Of a stretch of DNA of 64,000 nucleotides, positions 52,622 through 61,888 are shown piece by piece. The notes beneath the pieces were generated by a model that was given only the letters and a program-made list of their open reading frames with translations, searched no databases and had not been told where the DNA came from. The DNA is from NORP309 sp964352735. GTDB taxonomy: Bacteria; Pseudomonadota; Gammaproteobacteria; Xanthomonadales; Marinicellaceae. Location of the stretch: contig CAYGTC010000008.1 of assembly GCA_964352735.1 (NCBI GenBank), positions 1-64,000 of the forward strand, read 5' to 3'. The position numbers were made by a program, and so were the translations under genes. How positions within the stretch are numbered: position 1 is the stretch's first letter; the number at the start of each line of letters is the position of its first letter.

Positions 52622-55600
52622 ATGAGCATTAAATTCAAATTCAAATTCAAATGTCTAATTGCAGTTGTACTATTAAGTGGGTATAACAGCTTGAACGCAT
52701 CAATTGATCATGTACTTGCAAAAAATATGGTAAAATCTGTGGCTAAATCTGAACAAGTTGAGCATGGGTACTGGAAAAACCCCAATGTGAATTACGTTGC
52801 GCAGGATGTTCCGTCCGGTCATGAAGGTTCAATTCGGGATATTCCTAATCTTGATTACGCCTTCATCGATACAGCCCCGATTGACAGAAAAGATGGTCTT
52901 GTCATGGGCGCATTGAGCGTTGATGACGGTGATAAAGAAATAATTGTCAAATTGGCAGAGGAAATTGCCGATGGCCAGCACGGAAAAATTGACAGCCTGC
53001 TGATTGCTCATAAAGGCAAGCTTGTATTTGAATCCTATTTTTTAGGGGGACGTGTCAATCTGACCCATCCGCAAGCCTCAGCGACAAAAACCTATACGGG
53101 CATGGCGCTTGGCCGTGCAATCCAACTGGGTTATCTGAGCATGGCCGATCTAGACAAACCTTTGGTCAGTTTTCTCAAAGAAATAAATCCTGCAAAATTT
53201 GTAAAAGGAACTGAATTGGTCACGCTGCACCAAGCATTAACTATGCGTTCAGGTATCCGTATCAGTAAAGAACAAAGAGAATCATTCGACAAATACCCTA
53301 ACCAGATAAGAGGGCAAAGCTTGGTGCAAGCCATTTTTGAACAATGCGAACCCATTAGCGCTGAGTCGCAGCATTCTTTTTCATATGGAAACTACAGTTC
53401 AACCTTGGTGATGCAAGTGATTAACGCCGTCGTACCAGGTACCGTCGAAGATTTCATTAAAAATGAACTTCTCGGAAAAATGGGCATAAAGGCTTATGGT
53501 TGGCAAGTTGGGCTGGGCGGCCTGCCTGCAGCAGGCTGGAAATCGGCCATAACATCACGCGCTATGTTGAAGTTTGGCACCCTGGCTATGAACAAAGGCA
53601 AATACAATGGCGAACAATTGGTTCCAGAAGCCTATATCACCAAAGCAACCAGTAGAATCCTCTATAACGGTGATGATGATATTTTCGGCGGTGGTCCAAA
53701 TGTCTCTGATCAGGGTTATGGTTATTTCTGGTGGAATGCTGATTTAAAGTATGGTGATAAAAGTTACTACAGCACATCTGCTCAAGGTGGTGGCGGTCAG
53801 TTTATCATTTTTATCGAGGAACTTGATTTGTTGGTAGTGTTTACAGGCCATGAAAGGCACCCAAAAAGCTTGCAGCTTACGGCGCAAATGATCTTGCCAG
53901 CATTTATCCAAGACGAATCACCAACTCTCGAAGGCCCTTATCTTGGTCAAAAGCCTCCAGGTTTAACCCCCAAAGTTTTCGCTCCAGGAGTTGTTTCAAC
54001 AGAGCATCATGAGTGGGGTGGTTTCTTCACACCCGACATGAAAGGGTTCTACTTTGCTAGGAAAAACAACACAAGTGGAAAAGAGTCGAGAATGTTTTTT
54101 AAATACGATAATAATCGATGGCATGAGGAACCTGGTGTGAGTGGAGATCTCTCTTCTGACGGTAAAACTATGTTTTATCTCAATCAATATAGAGAACGAA
54201 CCAATGATGGATGGTCAGAGTTAAAAAGTCTTGGCCCCGCTTTTGAAGACATTGAAATCATGCGCCTTACCAGTTCACTCCATGGCACTTATGTTTTTGA
54301 TGAATTCCCAAGAGATGGTAAGGGCAATATTCGATATGCTCGACTGCTGAATGGTGAACGTGAAGCACCCAAGTCATTTAGTAAAGAGATTAACACTGGA
54401 AAAAACAATGTCCATCCCTTTATTGCACCTGATGAGTCTTATATTTTGTGGGACAGTGAAAGAGATGGTGGCTATGGTGGCAGTGATATCTACATCAGTT
54501 TTCGGCAGGAAGACGGCTCTTGGGGGAAGGGCATCAACTTGGGAGATAAGATAAACACAAGTACTTCACAACGTGGAGGATATGTAACGCCAGATGGAAA
54601 ATACCTTTTCTATAATAGTCCTGATAGCTCAGGAAAGGGCGATATATTTTGGGTAGATGCGCAGATTATTGATGATCTAAAATCTCTTCAAACCCCTGTA
54701 GAGGAATTCAATACTGATACTACAAACGACTTAATTAAAAAAGTAGAAACTGGCCTGACAACGCCAGTATATATTGAAGGTGATTCAACATGGTCTATAG
54801 AAGAACGTATGAAGCACTATGGAATTCCTGGTGTCAGTATTGCAGTCATACACAATGGTGAAATTGCATGGACCAAGGGTTACGGTGTCGTTGATAAAGA
54901 TAGTAAAGCGCCGGTCACAGAACAAACCCTTTTTCAGGCAGCGGCAACGAGTATGCCGGTAACAGCCTACGGTGCATTACGTCTGGTTGAGCAAAATAAA
55001 ATAGATTTAGATGAAAACATTAATAATTACTTGAAATCTTGGAAATTGACAGACAATGAATTCACTCAAGAAAGCAAAGTTACCACAAGAAATCTTTTAA
55101 ACCATTCTGCCGGAATACATCCTCGTGGAACGGGATCATTCAGTATAAATAAAAAAATCCCCACACTTGTAGAGATACTCAATGGAACTTATCCGGCCAC
55201 AAATGAGCCAATTACTGTAAATAAAGAACCTGGCGAAAGTGTTCGTTTTGCCTATGCCAGTTATGTGCCCATTCAACAAATGATGCTGGATGTTGAAGGC
55301 AAAACATTTCCAGAGATCATGCATGAGCTCGTGTTACAACCTTTAGAAATGAACAACAGTACGTTCAACCAATCGCTGACATCAGAGCAATTAAGTAAGG
55401 CCGCTACAGGCTATTTGAAAGATGGTTCTATGGTCAAAGGCAGAAGATATATCAACCCATCAATGGCAACCAGTGGATTATGGACAACTGCTGAGGATTA
55501 CGCAAAATTCATAACCAACGTACAGCAAACCCTAAAAGGTAAGAGTACTAAAGGCTTATCAAAAGATTTGACAGAATTAATGGGTACACCTTATGGGGTG

Positions 55601-56476
55601 AGTGATTCTGATTGGTCATTTACCTTGGGTTTAGGGTTTCAGCTGTTAAATAAAAACAATGAAATCTACTTAAGACACCATGGGTGGAATAGGGGGTTCT
55701 ATGCGGAAATCGTGGCTCACAGAGACAAAGGCTACGGTGTGGTTGTGATGACCAATTCCACGTTTCCAGTTTTTAATGCCGAAGTGATGCGATCTGTGGC
55801 CCAGGCATATCATTGGGATCATTATGTTCCGGTACACAAAAAAATAGAGATTGAACAGGCTTTAGCCGATGAAATTACCGGAAGATACCTATCCGATGAC
55901 GCAATTGTAGAAGTTTTTCAAAAGGGCAGCCAATTGTTCTATAAAAACATACTTGACGAACATGCTGAAGAGCTGGTCAAAGTTTCGGATAACAATTTTG
56001 TTATGAGAAATTCTAGCCGGCTTATCCAATTCAAACCAAACTCAGAAAATAAAACGATCAATCTACATCAACTTTATAGAAGTAATGAAAGCATTGCCGC
56101 CACTTTTGTCAAGACGGATAACAATAAAAAATATCCTGTAGAATTCCTTCTTGAAGGTGATTTTGAAAAAGCACTTGAGGCCTATAAACATTTAAAGCAG
56201 CATGATCCTGTCCATGCAACGGTCACAGAAGCGTATATAAATAATATTGGCTATGATTTTTACCATGATGATAGAATGAAATTAGCACAAAACACCTTCA
56301 AGGTGAATATGATGCTCTATCCTGATAATTTTAAAGTCTACGATAGTTATGCCGAAGCCTGTATGAAAATGGGTGAAGTTGATCTGGCCATTTTAAATTA
56401 CTCGAAATCACTTGAATTAAACCCTCAAAATAACAATGCCAAGGATAAGCTTGAAGAGTTACAAAAAAGCAGATGA
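52622..56476 (+). CDS. Beta-lactamase-PD40-pseudo-beta-lactamase-TPR fusion protein
   Basis: The 1284-residue exported protein has four parts. Part one (about 90-430) is a serine hydrolase of the beta-lactamase/PBP4* type, with an intact SATK at 153-156 and YGN in FSYGNYSS. Part two (about 435-695) is the same PD40 module as in the three preceding genes (EGPYLGQKPPGLTPKVFAPG). Part three (about 735-1110) is another beta-lactamase-family domain, but its SxxK position reads ATSM (Ala775, Met778), so it should be inactive. Part four (about 1190-1284) is TPR-like. Its signal region has an unusual (AAATTC)n repeat. Confidence 0.8.
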   Translation: MSIKFKFKFKCLIAVVLLSGYNSLNASIDHVLAKNMVKSVAKSEQVEHGYWKNPNVNYVAQDVPSGHEGSIRDIPNLDYAFIDTAPIDRKDGLVMGALSVDDGDKEIIVKLAEEIADGQHGKIDSLLIAHKGKLVFESYFLGGRVNLTHPQASATKTYTGMALGRAIQLGYLSMADLDKPLVSFLKEINPAKFVKGTELVTLHQALTMRSGIRISKEQRESFDKYPNQIRGQSLVQAIFEQCEPISAESQHSFSYGNYSSTLVMQVINAVVPGTVEDFIKNELLGKMGIKAYGWQVGLGGLPAAGWKSAITSRAMLKFGTLAMNKGKYNGEQLVPEAYITKATSRILYNGDDDIFGGGPNVSDQGYGYFWWNADLKYGDKSYYSTSAQGGGGQFIIFIEELDLLVVFTGHERHPKSLQLTAQMILPAFIQDESPTLEGPYLGQKPPGLTPKVFAPGVVSTEHHEWGGFFTPDMKGFYFARKNNTSGKESRMFFKYDNNRWHEEPGVSGDLSSDGKTMFYLNQYRERTNDGWSELKSLGPAFEDIEIMRLTSSLHGTYVFDEFPRDGKGNIRYARLLNGEREAPKSFSKEINTGKNNVHPFIAPDESYILWDSERDGGYGGSDIYISFRQEDGSWGKGINLGDKINTSTSQRGGYVTPDGKYLFYNSPDSSGKGDIFWVDAQIIDDLKSLQTPVEEFNTDTTNDLIKKVETGLTTPVYIEGDSTWSIEERMKHYGIPGVSIAVIHNGEIAWTKGYGVVDKDSKAPVTEQTLFQAAATSMPVTAYGALRLVEQNKIDLDENINNYLKSWKLTDNEFTQESKVTTRNLLNHSAGIHPRGTGSFSINKKIPTLVEILNGTYPATNEPITVNKEPGESVRFAYASYVPIQQMMLDVEGKTFPEIMHELVLQPLEMNNSTFNQSLTSEQLSKAATGYLKDGSMVKGRRYINPSMATSGLWTTAEDYAKFITNVQQTLKGKSTKGLSKDLTELMGTPYGVSDSDWSFTLGLGFQLLNKNNEIYLRHHGWNRGFYAEIVAHRDKGYGVVVMTNSTFPVFNAEVMRSVAQAYHWDHYVPVHKKIEIEQALADEITGRYLSDDAIVEVFQKGSQLFYKNILDEHAEELVKVSDNNFVMRNSSRLIQFKPNSENKTINLHQLYRSNESIAATFVKTDNNKKYPVEFLLEGDFEKALEAYKHLKQHDPVHATVTEAYINNIGYDFYHDDRMKLAQNTFKVNMMLYPDNFKVYDSYAEACMKMGEVDLAILNYSKSLELNPQNNNAKDKLEELQKSR
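52630..52650 (+). repeat. Short hexanucleotide tandem repeat in the signal peptide
   Basis: TTAAATTCAAATTCAAATTCAAATG encodes alternating Lys-Phe residues (KFKFKFKFK) at positions 4-10 of the fusion protein. Copy-number slippage would change the signal peptide in steps of two residues without a frameshift. Confidence 0.6.
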
Positions 56477-56498
56477 AACAAATTTTCATCTCATCTAG

Positions 56499-56543
56499 CC
56501 TGAACATTTCATCAAAACGGTAAACTATGATGAAATGTTCGGG
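56499..56543. repeat. Repeat A, copy 8 (minimal, 45 bp)
   Basis: The ends are CCTGAACATTTCATCA and TGATGAAATGTTCGGG with only about 13 bases between, flanked by CTAG (56495-56498) and CCAG (56544-56547). Folded, it is a strong hairpin between the fusion gene and the convergent PKS gene, where it may also act as a terminator. Confidence 0.75.
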
Positions 56544-56698
56544 CCAGAAAGCGCCTATATGGATGCAAGCTTTTATTCGAGTCTTATTATTTGCCGGGTC
56601 GCATAAACCACCTTCCACATTCACTGACAGTTTATTGATGCAAAACCTACAATGCCAAAGCCCTTTAATCTGACCTCATAATTTGATGCAAAAACATG

Positions 56699-59600
56699 TC
56701 ATGTCTTTTTACATAAGATCTCCATTATCTTTTGTGCCAAAATAGCAACATGAGGCAGTGCTATCATGGTTTTATGGTCTCCAGGCACATCGATAATTGG
56801 CACATCAGCCCAGCCCAATGTGCCGGTTTGGTCGTCATTATTGTGTTCGTCCTTGGCGCGTAAAAGCACCATAGCCTCTGCTGTTTCTGGTTTGTAACTC
56901 AATTCGAGGGCCAAATGATTTTCAGATAATCTGATATAGTTTTCTGCTTGTTGATCAGAAACCTCTTGTGGAAAATAACCACTTTTCTTCGCTTGTTTTA
57001 CGACCTCTTGAATCAGATCCTGAGGATCAACTGACGACAGTGCCTCAATATTGACATCTGGCATATCTGCAAACATCTCATTGAGGTAGGATGTCAGAGA
57101 AATCTCAGTTGGCGGCCTGATTGCAGGGTGAGTTGAATCAATCAAGATAAGATGACTGGTAGAAATGTCATGTTTTTTAAAGGCATGAGACAACTCATTG
57201 GCGATCAACCCACCAAAACAGTAGCCTATCAGTGTGATTGAGGGGCCTTTAAAGTAAGTAATCAATTCAGAAGCATAATCGCATGCCAATTCTTTCATGT
57301 CTTTGTATAAGCGCGGCTGTGAACCCGCATCGACACCACGGGCACGAATCCCATAAAAAGGGTTGTCTAAATCTAGCTGATCAAGCATGGGCTTATAAAA
57401 ATCTATGCCGCCGCCACCTGGATGAATGAGCAATATGGGTTCACCTTTTCCTGCTCGCAATGGCACCAATAAAGAATCAGAGGCTGTGTTGTTTTGAGCC
57501 GTCAACTGTTTCAGCATGTCTTGAAAACTTGCATTGGCAAATATCTCAGCGGCAGTGATGTTGATGTTCATTCTTTGTTGTATGAGCCCTGATAAACGAA
57601 CGGCAGCCAAAGAATCTCCCCCCAATGCAAAGAAGTGTGCTTCAGGCGTACATTTTTCTATTCCAATGATGTCTTGCCAGCATGTTTCTAAGATATGTTC
57701 AATATCCGATTGCTCAGTAACGTGCTTTTTTGCATCAGATGAGGGAGCAATGTGGTGATGGGCTTGTCTGACCCATTGATCAAAACGTGCTTCCATGTCT
57801 TGGCAGCTGACAGAAAGAGTGCAATGACCGTGATTTCGAAACAACGAATCAAACAACAAAGGTGCTTCATCTCTGGAGATACTGCCTTTGCCTGAGTCTG
57901 CTGAAACATTCCATGCATCCCATGCGATGGAGAGCCATTGTGTGTGGCTAGAGGACTGGCTTGCCAGTGCATCAAGGTATTTGTTGGCAGCAGAATATAT
58001 GCCATGGCCCAGTCCTGCAAAGACGGCTGATAAGCTAGACATCAATACCACAAAATCCACATTTTTGTCTTGTATTACATTCCGTATTGCGTGAGTGACA
58101 TCGACTTTTGTGGTGAATTGTCGAATGGCATTTTGTGCATCAAAGTGATTTAACGGTTGAAATGTATGCTGGTCAAAATGGGCCGCACTGTGAAAAATGC
58201 CCGTAATTGGACCATTGATGAGCTCTGCGGTATTGATGCCGTCACGCACTGATTGTTCTGAGTGCCAAGCGGCATCTAAAATGGTCAATTGTTGAATTTT
58301 ACTTTCAATTTCTATTAAATGCTTTAATTTAACGCTCAAAGATTCGTCAGTACTGACATCCTCGACCAATTTTTGCCATTGGCTTTGGTCAGGAATATTT
58401 GAACGTGTGACCAATGTCAGTGCCATAATGGGCTGTTCAATCAGCCAATGTGAGAGTGTTAAACCCAATTGGCCCAATCCACCAGTAATCAGGTAATGTC
58501 CAGTGGGCTTTATCCAATTATCTTGCTCAGGCTGGTTGTTTTTCAGCAACTTAACGAACCGTGGTTGCCAGCACAACTGTCCTCTGAGTGCTCGGATGGG
58601 TATGCGCTCTTTTCTGTTAAATTCAGCGCTTAATTGTTGCATGGCGATTTTATGACCAGTAGAAAAATCGAGGTCAATAATCTGACCAATCAATCCATTT
58701 ATTTCTTGTTGCATCACGATTGGCATGGAATGTGCCAATGATTGTATTGGGTGCTGGCAAACTCCATCAGAGGTATTTAATGCTCTGTCAGTCAGAGTCG
58801 TCATGGTAATGGGTGTGGCATAGAGTTGATCACTCAATATCTTTGCACAATGACCGATCGCATTAAAAAGACTGTCGCCATTTTCAGAATAATCAGAGTG
58901 CTTAGAATAATCCAGCGGCCAACAATTGATGATCTGACAAGGTTTGTTCTGTTCAAACAGTGGAGCTATAGATTCATGCCAATTGGCTGCTACAGATTCT
59001 GCTGTGATCTGGCCGTTTTTATTTGCAAGCTGTTGAGATGAAATAATGCTTATATGTTGAGCATTTGCGCATAAATTTTGCACAAGTGATTTGGCAAATG
59101 ATGGATTATCAGCAAGAAACAACCAACAATTGTCTTGTAGATTATTGTTTAATTCATCATGTGATTCATTATGTGATTCAGCAATGCGCTGACTTTGCCA
59201 AAGGGTTTGATAAATTTGCGGCGATGCAAAATTTTTGCTTTGAACACCACTGTTCTGAGTTTTGTTGGGTGATAACCAGGCGCGGCTTTTTTTAAATGGG
59301 TACAATGGTAAATCAACTGGAGAGGCATTCTTTCCACATAACATTGCGGTATTAATGGTACCGCCCATTGTCCAGAAATGACCTGCCGCGGTTAAAAAGT
59401 CATGTGATGCCATTTCTTGGCCAGACAGTCCTGATATTACTTTATCACTTGTGAGTCCTGCAGCCAGTGCAAAATGGCTCAATGTTTTGCCTGTACCCAC
59501 TTCTATATAACAGTCGATATTGTTATCAACCAGTGTTTGTATGCCAGCATTGAACAAAACTGCATGGCGAATGTGTTGACACCAGTATTGTGGATCGGTG

Positions 59601-61888
59601 GCTTGTTGTGCTGTTAACCATGTGCCAGTGACATTGGAAACGACAGGAATCTTGGCTGGGTTTAGTGTAAATGAGGCCATTTCATCATGAAACTTATCCA
59701 AGATAGGTTCAACAGCAGCGCTGTGAAAGGCATGGGATGTTTTCAATTGTTGGAAACTGAATTCGTCTTTTTTCAGTTGTGCTTTGAGTTTTGTTATCGC
59801 CTCTATTGGACCTGCCAACACACAGTTTTTGGGACCATTAACGGCTGCCAATTCGATTTGTGTATTAAGATAGCAGACCAGCTCTGACTGATTGGCTCGA
59901 ACGGCCAACATCGCACCAGTTTGCATTTCACTCATCAAGTGGGCGCGCATTTCAACAATCTTAATGGCCTCTGATAGTGAGAAAACACCGGCAACACAGG
60001 CCGCAACATATTCACCTAAACTGTGTCCTATGAGATGACTTGGGTGTGCGCCCAACGCTTGCCATAATTGTGTGAGTGCATATTCGTGACAAAACAGTGC
60101 GGGTTGTAACAAGCGGGTTTCGCATTGTTCATTTTGCTCAAACAAATAATTGCGCACCAGTGTTTGTTCCTTTAACTGGCTCAATGCTTGTTCCAAGGCC
60201 GTTTGATAGGCAGGAAAGTGTTCGGACAATTGTGTTGCCATGGCCAATTGTTGACTGCCTTGTCCGGGAAACATAAAAGCAATCTTTTTAATGTCATTGG
60301 TTTCTTTAAAGGGTTGTGTCTGTTTCAATAATTCAGCGGCATTCGATACTGAATCTGCAACAATAAAACTCCTGACTGGCATGGCTTTTCTGGTGTGAAA
60401 TAAACTCCAGGATATGTCATCTGGCCTTTCGTCCGTGTTGTTGAAATATGTCTGGTAGGAGGCTTGTAGTTGTACTAACACTTCTGAGTCATTTGCAGTA
60501 ATCGGTAATAAGTGCCATTGATTGTGTTGTTTTGATGATGCGTCAACAGCACCTTTAGTCCTTAATTCTACGGAAGATTCTATAGATGATTCTACAGATG
60601 GCTCTGTAACGATAACATGTGCATTGGTGCCACCCATACCAAAAGAACTGGTTCCGGCAATTCTGGGTGAAGGCCAAGATCTTAATTGATCAACAACATG
60701 AAAAGGGCTGTTGTCTATGTCTATTTCCGGATTGGCTTTATTAAAGTGCAGGGTGGCAGGAATTTGACCATGGTAGATGCTCAATGATGTTTTGATCAGC
60801 CCTGCAATCCCTGCTGCTGTATCAAGGTGGCCAATGTTGGATTTGATGGAGCCGATACCGCAGGATTGAGCGTTTACGCCAGCAAATACTTGGTTTAAGG
60901 CCTCAAATTCTATGGGGTCCCCTAAATGCGTGGCTGTGCCGTGTGCTTCAATATAACTGATGTCTTGGGCTTCTAGTTCAGCCAATTCAATGGCCTCTGA
61001 AATTACACGGGCTTGGCCTTTTATGCTGGGTGCTGTAAAACCTATTTTTTCCGAGCCATCATTGTTGATCGCTGAAGCCCGAATCACCGCATAAACTTTA
61101 TCACCATCAGCCAAAGCCTCATCAAAACGTTTCAGCAAAACGGTGGCAACACCGCTGCCGTAGCTGGTTCCTTGTGCCTCAGCATCAAAAGGCCTACAAC
61201 GACCATCGGGCGAGGCAATGCTGCCGGGTTGGTATTGATAACCAATGCGTTGCATAGGAGTAATGCTGGCACCACCGGCTAAGGCCATGTCACATTCATA
61301 GGCCAATAATGCCTGAACAGCATTGTGCACTGCTACCAAAGACGTTGAACAAGCGGTATTGACGTTCACAGCAGGGCCTGTTAAATTGAGTCGATAGGCC
61401 ACTTGTGTTGCGGCAAAGTCTTTTTCGTTAACGATTTGAATCATCTGAGCGCCAACTGAATTGACGAGTGCTTTATTGGGCAATATGTGGTCAATGAGGT
61501 ATCTATTGCCTGCAACACCAACATAGACCCCCGTACTGCTGTCTTGTTGTTGAAGGGTAATCCGGGCATCTTCAAAGGTGTTGTAAGCACATTGAATCAA
61601 CAAACGAATTTGCGGGTCCATTAATTCGGCTTCACGACGACTGAGGCCAAAAAATGCATAATCAAAATATTCAATGTCCGTTAAAACCCGAGCTGCTGCA
61701 ACGTAACCTTTTCTGTCAATACTTTGCTGAGATAGTCCAAGCTTTAATAATTCATCTGTGCTCAGTAACTCCAATGAATCATGACTGTTCAACAAATTTT
61801 CCCAGAGCTGTTTGACATCATCAGCTTGGGGAAATCTTCCTGCCATACCTATGATGGCAATTTGGGCACTTGTGTCTAATTCTTTCAT
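56699..61888 (-). CDS. Type I polyketide synthase module KS-AT-KR-ACP-TE
   Basis: The domains of this 1729-residue protein in order are: KS (about 8-430; Cys180 in NTACSTSL, His316 in EAHGTATH, His354 in SNIGHL), AT (about 535-830; Ser623 in GHSLGE, HAFH at 719-722, predicting malonyl-CoA), KR (about 1125-1370; GGLGQLG and SSLSAVFAGLGHGIYSAANKY), ACP (Ser1426 in GGDSL) and TE (about 1475-1729). There is no DH or ER, so the unit should leave a beta-hydroxyl. The TE elbow is GYCFGG, with Cys1557 (codon TGT) instead of the usual serine. Its ATG overlaps the NRPS stop as ATGA. As the terminal module it should release the product. Confidence 0.92.
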   Translation of the reverse strand: MKELDTSAQIAIIGMAGRFPQADDVKQLWENLLNSHDSLELLSTDELLKLGLSQQSIDRKGYVAAARVLTDIEYFDYAFFGLSRREAELMDPQIRLLIQCAYNTFEDARITLQQQDSSTGVYVGVAGNRYLIDHILPNKALVNSVGAQMIQIVNEKDFAATQVAYRLNLTGPAVNVNTACSTSLVAVHNAVQALLAYECDMALAGGASITPMQRIGYQYQPGSIASPDGRCRPFDAEAQGTSYGSGVATVLLKRFDEALADGDKVYAVIRASAINNDGSEKIGFTAPSIKGQARVISEAIELAELEAQDISYIEAHGTATHLGDPIEFEALNQVFAGVNAQSCGIGSIKSNIGHLDTAAGIAGLIKTSLSIYHGQIPATLHFNKANPEIDIDNSPFHVVDQLRSWPSPRIAGTSSFGMGGTNAHVIVTEPSVESSIESSVELRTKGAVDASSKQHNQWHLLPITANDSEVLVQLQASYQTYFNNTDERPDDISWSLFHTRKAMPVRSFIVADSVSNAAELLKQTQPFKETNDIKKIAFMFPGQGSQQLAMATQLSEHFPAYQTALEQALSQLKEQTLVRNYLFEQNEQCETRLLQPALFCHEYALTQLWQALGAHPSHLIGHSLGEYVAACVAGVFSLSEAIKIVEMRAHLMSEMQTGAMLAVRANQSELVCYLNTQIELAAVNGPKNCVLAGPIEAITKLKAQLKKDEFSFQQLKTSHAFHSAAVEPILDKFHDEMASFTLNPAKIPVVSNVTGTWLTAQQATDPQYWCQHIRHAVLFNAGIQTLVDNNIDCYIEVGTGKTLSHFALAAGLTSDKVISGLSGQEMASHDFLTAAGHFWTMGGTINTAMLCGKNASPVDLPLYPFKKSRAWLSPNKTQNSGVQSKNFASPQIYQTLWQSQRIAESHNESHDELNNNLQDNCWLFLADNPSFAKSLVQNLCANAQHISIISSQQLANKNGQITAESVAANWHESIAPLFEQNKPCQIINCWPLDYSKHSDYSENGDSLFNAIGHCAKILSDQLYATPITMTTLTDRALNTSDGVCQHPIQSLAHSMPIVMQQEINGLIGQIIDLDFSTGHKIAMQQLSAEFNRKERIPIRALRGQLCWQPRFVKLLKNNQPEQDNWIKPTGHYLITGGLGQLGLTLSHWLIEQPIMALTLVTRSNIPDQSQWQKLVEDVSTDESLSVKLKHLIEIESKIQQLTILDAAWHSEQSVRDGINTAELINGPITGIFHSAAHFDQHTFQPLNHFDAQNAIRQFTTKVDVTHAIRNVIQDKNVDFVVLMSSLSAVFAGLGHGIYSAANKYLDALASQSSSHTQWLSIAWDAWNVSADSGKGSISRDEAPLLFDSLFRNHGHCTLSVSCQDMEARFDQWVRQAHHHIAPSSDAKKHVTEQSDIEHILETCWQDIIGIEKCTPEAHFFALGGDSLAAVRLSGLIQQRMNINITAAEIFANASFQDMLKQLTAQNNTASDSLLVPLRAGKGEPILLIHPGGGGIDFYKPMLDQLDLDNPFYGIRARGVDAGSQPRLYKDMKELACDYASELITYFKGPSITLIGYCFGGLIANELSHAFKKHDISTSHLILIDSTHPAIRPPTEISLTSYLNEMFADMPDVNIEALSSVDPQDLIQEVVKQAKKSGYFPQEVSDQQAENYIRLSENHLALELSYKPETAEAMVLLRAKDEHNNDDQTGTLGWADVPIIDVPGDHKTMIALPHVAILAQKIMEILCKKT

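Noticed and set aside
56331..56624. Minus-strand ORF after the fusion gene
   Set aside because: It spans the end of the fusion gene and the 45-bp repeat, has no ribosome binding site and resembles no protein.
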